A stretch of 64,000 nucleotides of DNA from NCBI RefSeq assembly GCF_040115645.1, contig NC_089544.1, positions 1,364,001 through 1,428,000 on the forward strand, read 5' to 3'. Positions 61,501 to 64,000 of the stretch are shown in pieces. Source of the stretch: Euwallacea fornicatus (lineage: Eukaryota; Arthropoda; Insecta; Coleoptera; Curculionidae). The notes under the pieces were generated by a model. That model was given only the letters and a program-made list of their open reading frames with translations, did not search any database and was not told the DNA's origin. How positions within the stretch are numbered: position 1 is the stretch's first letter; every line of letters starts with the position of its first letter. The translations under genes were made by a program, and so were the position numbers.

Positions 61501-64000
61501 GGGTCGACGCGGCGGCGGCGTCCCGCGGGCGGCGCCCCACCTGGCCGGGCGTCGCCCCACTGGCCGCGCTGTTGCCGCTCTTGCTACTCCCGTAGCCGTC
61601 TCCCCGCCCCCCGCTCCTCGCTCATCCCGCTAATCTCTACGTGAGTCACTCTTAACTATCTTCTTCTTACTTTCGCATTTTGAACACTTTTGAATGAACT
61701 ACCTTATTTTGAGAAGTTATCGTAAATGGGAGCTAATTTTTTGAAGGGTTTTGCTCGAGCTCAGAGGACCGAACGGCCTGAATTGCATCGAATCTTAACA
61801 ATTACAGGAGACTACAGAGTAAACAGTCGAATGATAGTTCAGATGAAATTATAGTTCAATGGCATCGGCGGGGTGGATTGCCGATCGATGAATCGATACA
61901 CACACTTATGTATGACTCTTTTAAGTCAGACTAAACTGTCGACTGTGAAAGGTCTGTAGCTTAGGATGAGGACTAAGGCTATCTTTGGGCCGTCTTCCGA
62001 TGACGCAAATTTCAATGGCCATACGGCCACAATCCGCACGAACCGATCGGTACCGCGATTTTTCTTTTAGATCTTTAGAAAACAAATCGGCAACTGGGAT
62101 ATAATGAAGAAACCCCTTAGCCCCTATACGATAACTGATCAACTGAGATCCCCTTGCTGGCTGACTTAACACGCCTTCTGCTTTGAATGGTGTTTGGCCT
62201 AGCTTAGATAGATACATACATATGTAGATCATAAGTTTCAATTTACGTCATTTTCATTCATTTAGGCATGCCACATGTAAGTTACAAATTCTTGGTGTAA
62301 TGGACATTGGGGAAAATCAGTTCAATATTGAGGGGCCCCTAGTACGAACGCACCTGTGCATATCTACCTGCTATTTTATTCACATGTTAAATGCGTGTTT
62401 GTAAACAAACCAAATGTGTTCATGAAGTATTTTTTGTGGTATAAAATGGCACATACACTACCGCTCAAAAGTATTTGGGCACCTATCGCTTCATTAGAAT
62501 TGACACCCATAATTCATGAAAAAGATATGATTTTTTATTAGTTAATCTGGTATAGGATATCCACGCGAAAACTCCCTCCCCCTCTAACTCTTTAATATAT
62601 TGAAATTTTTTTTAACAAAAAATGATCGAATGTTCATGTAGTTTCTCAAAATTGTCAGTAGTTTTATGCAGGAGATTCAACGATATGTGGATATCGTTGA
62701 ATTTGTACTGAAAAGCAAAAATTTTAATATGTAAAAAAAAGTTATGCTAATTGTTCAAAAAATGCAATGTTGGGTTGAAACACGATTATTAAACGCCCTG
62801 TATGAAACTACTGACAATCTTGGAAAAATACATGAACTTCCAACTACTTTTGTAAGATTTTTTTCCCTATTCCAATAAGTTCAAAAGTTAGAGGGGGTGG
62901 GGCTTCTCGCGTGGACATCCTGCATATTAGTTAATTAACTCAAAACATATTAAAAAAAAAAAAAAAAGAGAATTAGCGGCTACTCAGAGGTACGAAAACC
63001 TCTGTGAGGTCAGGTTAGATCGAAGGTAAAGAACTCCATATTTCAGACCCAATAGATCATAATAGGAGACCTGATTCTAATGTCTGGGTAATTTTTGTGT
63101 CTCCCCCAAGGGGATTTTGTGATACCTCTTTGAAATCCATTAATGTTAAATCCGATTAAATATCATATTGAAAACGTGGAGTCAGTAACTGGTTTCCAAC
63201 AAAACTGACCCTAAGGGGGAGGGTCATTTAAACTCAGTTCTCAGTTCAGGCAAGAACTGAGTTTAAACGTTGTCAATAGTCTTCAGAGACCTCTGAGCTC
63301 GGCCTGGGCGGGAATCTCCTTTTAATAGTGATGATGTACACTATCGTTTAAAAGTATTTGGGCGTCCTTGTATTGTTTAAACAAAAAGATAGTGTAAATA
63401 TCCCTTATAAATAAATTTAATTACTTCTCTCCAGCACAGGATCTTTGCACAGAAATATAATAATTAATATTAATTTGAAGAGGTTATTATCTACAAAATC
63501 ACAAATTTAAATAAAATCGTTATGGGAGATTAAAAGATGCAGGTGTGACAACAATTTAAAATTATTTGGAGGGAAAATTCGGATTTATTTTTGTTAATAA
63601 CAAACATTTAAGGTCTAAAAATACTCCATTTTCAGCGTCATAACTTTTTGTACCCGTTTTAGAATCGTACTAATCAATGTTTAGGTTGCATGTTACAAGG
63701 ACTTCATTTATTAAGAATGTAGGAAGGACAATTATAACGCTGACTAATTAAAAGTTATATTATTATCGTTGCTTGGAACTGCTCATTTGTTATAGAGATG
63801 TAAAGCTTTAACTTTCGTCTTTTAAACGTCACTACCATGCAAGACACTTCTTAGCGTTACACATCTCCTTCTGTTCCAGGCCAACCTCCGGAGGAACCTC
63901 AAGCTCCCTTTCGATTGTCCTGGGTGGCTATCATGGGCGCCATTTTGTTAGGTCTTATATGTTTCTGTGTCATCTGCCATAGGAAAAGGCGACGGCGTAG
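31450..64000 (+). CDS. culd: CUB and LDLa domain transmembrane protein (Culd-like)
   Basis: Coding parts: 31458-31545, 53446-53623, 54957-54983, 55948-56159, 56213-56420, 56480-56688, 57482-57710, 57762-57958, 58769-58997, 59056-59285, 59472-59645, 59698-59827 and 59987-60168. These are followed by either 61486-61595 or 63880 onward. All phases join. The order is a signal peptide, five CUB domains, one LDLa (FCIPFHLKCN, then DDSDEKDC) and a membrane anchor. This CUB-LDLa-TM layout matches insect Culd, reported in Drosophila photoreceptors to be needed for endocytic trafficking of rhodopsin and the TRPL channel. Whether that role holds here is inference. The GPI-like form would be 800 residues; the transmembrane form is cut by the window end. 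The acceptor before the first coding exon implies an unseen upstream 5' UTR exon. Confidence 0.85.
32635..33377. repeat. Repeat family A, full-length inverted-repeat element
   Basis: The left end is ACAGGGTGTCCCTGAAAT, then AAACGCTTGATCAAAAATTC. The right end on the other strand is TACACGGTGACCCTGAAGCG, then a matching TGTACAACGCGTGACCCAAAATT. About 743 bp with no transposase ORF. It is related to 15590-16007 and, inverted, to 48580-49040. It lies in culd intron 1. Confidence 0.7.
33378..34417 (+). promoter_or_regulatory. CpG-rich segment with a TGACGTCA site upstream of smORF 1
   Basis: Between about 33640 and 34000 the sequence is GC- and CpG-rich. It contains a perfect 8-bp TGACGTCA palindrome (33815-33822), the full CRE/ATF site. 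A TCAGTT initiator-like sequence lies at 34377-34382, 36 bases before the smORF 1 ATG. A promoter for the intronic small ORF is a reasonable inference, not shown. Confidence 0.3.
34418..34522 (+). CDS. smORF 1: 34-aa single-pass membrane microprotein
   Basis: The ATG at 34418 has a good context (CAAGATGG) and is the first in-frame Met after a stop at 34358-34360. The peptide is MVAVAVCCILVFLAVFIVII, then I-V-V-G-Q and a short polar acidic tail (SVGDHHPED). Residues 2-23 form one hydrophobic helix with a Cys-Cys pair near the start. It aligns without gaps to smORF 2 over residues 1-25, with 17 identities including V-A-V-C-C-I, F-L-A, F-I and G-Q. Ten of the 16 shared non-Met residues use different synonymous codons. 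That pattern points to selection on the protein, not to a recent DNA duplication. It is nested in culd intron 1, same strand. I do not recognise the family. Confidence 0.65.
   Translation: MVAVAVCCILVFLAVFIVIIIVVGQSVGDHHPED
34523..36154. other. Spacer between the two small ORFs
   Basis: AT-rich. A 7-bp hairpin (CGATGCA / TGCATCG, 34526-34550) follows smORF 1 directly. Upstream of smORF 2 there is a perfect inverted repeat (9-bp arms, 36014-36033) and an overlapping upstream ORF. A 129-aa ORF at 35483-35872 has no domain and a weak start context. Confidence 0.4.
36094..36246 (+). other. Upstream ORF overlapping smORF 2 out of frame
   Basis: ATG at 36094 opens a 50-codon frame (+1 relative to smORF 2) that ends at TAG 36244-36246, inside smORF 2. 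The in-frame stop preceding smORF 2 (TGA 36095-36097) overlaps this ATG. If present in the mRNA it would reduce initiation at 36155, unless scanning is leaky. Confidence 0.3.
36155..36271 (+). CDS. smORF 2: 38-aa single-pass membrane microprotein
   Basis: The ATG at 36155 (CAAAATGC, A at -3) is the first in-frame Met after the stop at 36095. The peptide is MLLVAVCCIFIFLAAFIISI, then I-V-I-G-Q and a polar Ser/Gly-rich tail (HNGGSSSSVQAAH). Its hydrophobic core matches smORF 1 position by position, including the Cys-Cys pair and the G-Q at the membrane exit. The tails after residue 25 are unrelated. The two copies are 1.6 kb apart, head to tail, within culd intron 1. The length is far below usual gene-finder limits. 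Topology and function are unknown; a regulatory membrane microprotein is inference. Confidence 0.65.
   Translation: MLLVAVCCIFIFLAAFIISIIVIGQHNGGSSSSVQAAH
36272..38413. other. culd intron 1, AT-rich stretch without recognised features
   Basis: No further copy of the small ORF was found here. A TCACCCTGTACAACG element end lies near 37341. Confidence 0.4.
38414..39087. repeat. Repeat family B, short copy
   Basis: Ends TACAAGGTGTCTCTGAACAT and, on the other strand, TACAAGGTGTCTCTAAACAT form good inverted repeats that extend into CATAGTGCCATAAATTC / CATAGTACCATAAATTC. About 674 bp, no transposase. The same ends bound 41662-43159. Confidence 0.75.
39088..40606. other. culd intron 1 sequence, nothing recognised
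   Basis: AT-rich with short chance ORFs on both strands. A TACAGGGGGTCGGG element end lies near 40468. Confidence 0.4.
40607..40752. repeat. Short inverted-repeat element, about 146 bp
   Basis: Left end TACAGGGTGTTCAATATGG; right end on the other strand TACAGGATGTTTAATATTT. No coding capacity. Confidence 0.5.
41662..43159. repeat. Repeat family B, long copy with nested insertion
   Basis: Ends TACAAGGTGTCTCCGAACAT and, on the other strand, TACAAGGCGTCTCTGAACG match family B. Internal blocks also match the short copy, for example TTTCACACCCT, and TTTTCGT(C/T)ATGTTTTG followed by GACCTAGAATA. The extra length is due to the foldback element inserted at about 42424-43070. Confidence 0.7.
42424..43070. 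repeat. Near-perfect foldback element, about 300-bp arms
   Basis: The sequence AGTATTCGTACAACC at the left returns as GGTTGTACGAATACT at the right. AACCTAAACTGAGTTTACG at about 42508 returns as CGTAAACTGAGTTTAGGTT at about 42962. The arms meet around 42720-42760 with a short loop, so a transcript could form a long hairpin. It is nested in a family B element. Confidence 0.8.
43160..46920. other. culd intron 1 sequence, no gene recognised
   Basis: AT-rich. Contains an A-run of 20-odd bases near 44260-44283 that inflates two short ORFs. No exon or definable repeat seen. Confidence 0.4.
46921..48244 (+). mobile_element. Degenerate Tc1-like DNA transposon with intact terminal repeats
   Basis: A perfect 21-bp inverted repeat (beginning TGGAAAAAAGTATGGAATAT) lies at 46921-46941 and 48224-48244, giving an element of about 1.32 kb, the usual Tc1 size. 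Between them the + strand codes a broken Tc1 transposase. A helix-turn-helix part starts near 47194, and WSDESKFNLFG (first catalytic Asp) lies near 47615. QQDNDPKHTS (second Asp) is near 47886 and NLIEHLWE (catalytic Glu) near 47988. Stops and frameshifts (47546-47837 versus 47746-48087) make it inactive. It is inserted in culd intron 1 in the sense direction. Confidence 0.9.
47194..48184 (+). pseudogene. Tc1 transposase pseudogene
   Basis: Reading from ATGGCAAATTTT at 47194, the frame meets stops early, then is open in pieces at 47556-47837 and 47746-48087. All three DDE residues are recognisable (D in W-S-D-E-S, D in Q-D-N-D, E in I-E-H-L-W), with Tc1-type spacing (DD34E-like). The protein cannot be made as one chain. 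Confidence 0.85.
48580..50090. repeat. Repeat family A, inverted long copy with internal extra sequence
   Basis: The left end ACAGGGTGTTCCAAAAATTA and right end GTTGTACAGTCATTTCAGGG (then ACACCC) are family A termini. The part 48582-49040 is the reverse complement of 15590-16007 (for example TCTCCGCCACAAGCTGACT). The interior from about 49100 is unrelated to the short copies. It has a roughly 25-bp tandem unit (TTCAATATTAGTTTCTGAAA type, 49115-49195) and a roughly 100-bp duplication with AACTTGAAGCAGAGGC (49250 and 49350). Confidence 0.6.
50091..53445. other. 3' part of culd intron 1
   Basis: No exon or defined repeat. ORFs at 50599-50868 (+) and 51315-51755 (-) have no domain, no splice support and no codon signal I could recognise. 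Confidence 0.45.
53446..53623 (+). CDS. culd: culd exon, CUB1 first half
   Basis: Acceptor TGTTGTAG ends at 53445 and donor GTAAGT starts at 53624. It reads CHQTFVSRPGGPMNGTF and VSCVYTFLGGPGQRVQIRF, the first disulfide pair and core strands of a CUB domain. Confidence 0.9.
53744..54080. repeat. MITE-like element with ATACAGTGTGGC ends in culd intron 2
   Basis: Left end ATACAGTGTGGCCAAAA, right end on the other strand ATACAGTGTGGCTCAAATT. About 337 bp, non-coding. It lies between exon 2 and the 27-base microexon. Confidence 0.7.
54957..54983 (+). CDS. culd: culd 27-base microexon in CUB1
   Basis: The acceptor TTGCCTGCTGCATCAG ends at 54956 and the strong donor GTGAGT begins at 54984. It is 27 bases long, keeps the frame, and inserts nine residues (core GAAVGDLP) just before the CUB Cys of C-V-H-E-Y-M-D-I-Y. 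Skipping it also gives an intact frame (GA+A = Glu, then Cys), so it is probably an alternative cassette. Flanking introns are 1333 and 964 bases. Confidence 0.6.
55948..56159 (+). CDS. culd: culd exon, CUB1 second half
   Basis: Acceptor CTCACTTCAG ends at 55947 and donor GTGAGT at 56160. It reads CVHEYMDIYSEV, then GGRYCGPIPP, then SGRYTFIN, the conserved second half of a CUB domain. Confidence 0.9.
56213..56420 (+). CDS. culd: culd exon, CUB2 first half
   Basis: Acceptor ATTTTCAG ends at 56212 and donor GTAAGT at 56421. It carries GSLVSPTYPGAYPKNMYCSY and RVRLEFRDFDLF, classic CUB strands (S-P-x-Y-P, then C-x-Y). Confidence 0.92.
56480..56688 (+). CDS. culd: culd exon, CUB2 second half
   Basis: Acceptor TTGTTTCAG ends at 56479 and donor GTTAGT at 56689. 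It reads CPFDFVRVYDGPNNSSAIIG, then TYCG, then the G-F-K-G-x-F-x-F end of a CUB domain, including the Asp and Tyr that usually bind calcium. Confidence 0.92.
56689..57481 (+). other. culd intron between CUB2 and CUB3
   Basis: A 793-base intron holding a short TG-rich run (57410-57430). ORFs inside it (56895-57333) do not fit phase or domain and are not exons. Confidence 0.7.
57482..57710 (+). CDS. culd: culd exon, CUB3 first half
   Basis: Acceptor CGTTTTAG ends at 57481 and donor GTAAGT at 57711. It reads GTECDQRIFSKKESNGFVFS, then PNYPFPYMPKLVCRYF and RVRLEFLMFEI. This CUB keeps the cysteine spacing but has a longer insert before R-V-R-L. Confidence 0.9.
57762..57958 (+). CDS. culd: culd exon, CUB3 second half
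   Basis: Acceptor GGGTTTCAG ends at 57761 and donor GTGAGT at 57959. It carries CSDGYLKIYLKG, then LCGEEAKP, then GRGFKANYTFE, the usual CUB ending. Confidence 0.92.
58159..58319 (+). pseudogene. Mariner-like transposase fragment in a culd intron
   Basis: The open frame reads DYLFEKFSSR, then RPTRSPDLSLLDYHM, then N-Q-N-V. It is the same WPPRSPDLTPLDFFLWG-type segment as at 17125, 23164 and 30781. It lies in the 810-base intron between CUB3 and CUB4, in the sense direction, and is inactive. Confidence 0.65.
58769..58997 (+). CDS. culd: culd exon, CUB4 first half
   Basis: Acceptor TCTCTTTCAG ends at 58768 and donor GTAAGT at 58998. It reads GSCSFTYRSTSKKKGEFNSP, then RYPTNYPSFTNCTYYF and VTLVFDNFKI, a CUB start with one N-glycosylation sequon (N-C-T). 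Confidence 0.92.
59056..59285 (+). CDS. culd: culd exon, CUB4 second half
   Basis: Acceptor TTTCTGTAG ends at 59055 and donor GTGAGT at 59286. It reads CQEDWLEIYNIYRDGS, then GRYCHVSAPGP, then SGFKARYSFEV, and ends at G-D-C-G. Confidence 0.92.
59472..59645 (+). CDS. culd: culd exon, CUB5 first half
   Basis: Acceptor TGGTTCCAG ends at 59471 and donor GTGAGT at 59646. It reads SGQILSPNYPKKYDAPKFNQ, then C-N-W-Y-I and RILVVFDKFAT. Confidence 0.92.
59698..59827 (+). CDS. culd: culd exon, CUB5 middle
   Basis: Acceptor GTCTTTCAG ends at 59697 and donor GTAACT at 59828. It codes RGCPAAVLRIWTD and ELCGEKGATEKWEFISTSNQ. It is more divergent than the other CUB halves but keeps the Cys pair. Confidence 0.88.
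59987..60168 (+). CDS. culd: culd exon, CUB5 end and LDLa domain
   Basis: Acceptor TATCTACAG ends at 59986 and donor GTGAGT at 60169. After GYAGFRAYWTEV comes an LDLa repeat: C-D-E-F-Q-C, then FCIPFHLKCNNIPNCG, then DDSDEKD. It stops on the first base of the sixth Cys codon, so the next exon must supply the rest of that codon. Confidence 0.92.
60169..61485 (+). other. culd intron before the alternative end exon
   Basis: 1317 bases of AT-rich DNA with no supported exon or definable repeat. Confidence 0.6.
61486..61640 (+). CDS. culd: culd alternative exon with GPI-signal-like tail and stop
   Basis: The acceptor TATGTGCAG ends at 61485 and has a weak pyrimidine tract. With the leftover T, the first codon is TGT, the sixth LDLa Cys. 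Then come an Ala/Arg-rich linker (AASRVDAAAASRGRRPT) and WPGVAPLAALLPLLLLP, ending at TAG 61593-61595. A hydrophobic end with no basic residues after it is typical of a GPI-attachment signal. The exon is very GC-rich in an AT-rich neighbourhood. A strong donor GTGAGT at 61641 makes it a possible 155-base cassette carrying a stop. Alternatively it may be a terminal exon with its poly(A) site further on. Confidence 0.6.
61641..63879 (+). other. culd last intron
   Basis: Holds a foldback element (about 62540-62937) and two direct copies of a Tc1-type terminal sequence (from about 62454 and 63336, both with AAAAGTATTTGGGC). A short palindrome lies at 63228-63268. No exon seen. Confidence 0.6.
62540..62937. 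repeat. Foldback element in the last culd intron
   Basis: The left arm (TATAGGATATCCACGCG, then CTCCCTCCCCCTCTAACT) and the right arm (GTTAGAGGGGGTGGGG, then CGCGTGGACATCCTG) are complementary over about 120 bases. The roughly 125-base loop itself contains a perfect 12-bp hairpin (ATTCAACGATAT, loop GTGG, 62675-62702). Confidence 0.75.
63880..64000 (+). CDS. culd: culd transmembrane exon, cut by the window end
   Basis: The acceptor CTTCTGTTCCAG ends at 63879. The leftover T plus GC gives TGC, again the sixth LDLa Cys. It then reads QPPEEPQAPFRL, the helix SWVAIMGAILLGLICFCVIC, and a basic H-R-K-R-R-R-R stop-transfer sequence. The frame is open to the last base, so the cytoplasmic tail continues outside the window. 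Confidence 0.88.

Noticed and set aside
62454..63366. Two Tc1-type terminal sequences as the ends of one element
   Set aside because: They are in direct, not inverted, orientation and no transposase lies between them, so they are more likely two separate remnants.

Overview
The window looks like AT-rich arthropod chromosomal DNA, most probably from an insect. Two spliced genes with GT-AG introns, an ortholog of the insect gene culd, and many Tc1/mariner fragments and short inverted-repeat elements point that way. A beetle is plausible from the recurrent ACAGGGTGTCC-type element termini, but that is a weak guess.

Layout. (1) 406-3210, + strand: eight exons of a secreted or membrane-anchored protein with two modules like the Cache/EGF ectodomain of GPR158/GPR179. 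Its 5' end lies outside the window, and it ends in a hydrophobic tail instead of seven membrane segments. (2) 3.2-31.4 kb: a gene-poor stretch of unique AT-rich DNA, a CpG-rich patch near 7.0-7.25 kb, MITE-like elements, a 1-kb foldback element and decayed transposase fragments. (3) 31450-64000, + strand: a culd-like gene (CUB and LDLa domain protein). It has a signal-peptide exon, a 21.9-kb first intron, then exons coding five CUB domains and one LDL-receptor class A domain. Its 3' end has two alternatives: an exon at 61486 giving a GPI-signal-like tail, and an exon at 63880 giving a membrane helix with a basic cytoplasmic start. The transmembrane isoform runs off the window.

Inside culd intron 1, on the same strand, are two very short ORFs (34418-34522, 34 aa; 36155-36271, 38 aa). 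Their peptides align without gaps over the first 25 residues (17 identical), while most matching codons differ synonymously. This is the strongest candidate for an undescribed system here: a tandem pair of single-pass membrane microproteins. A CpG-rich segment with a perfect TGACGTCA site lies upstream of the first copy, and an out-of-frame overlapping upstream ORF precedes the second. The rest of the intron holds a degenerate Tc1 element with perfect 21-bp terminal repeats and two families of inverted-repeat elements.

All exon limits come from reading splice consensus, reading phase and domain continuity; no alignment or transcript data were available. No tRNA, rRNA or CRISPR array was recognised.
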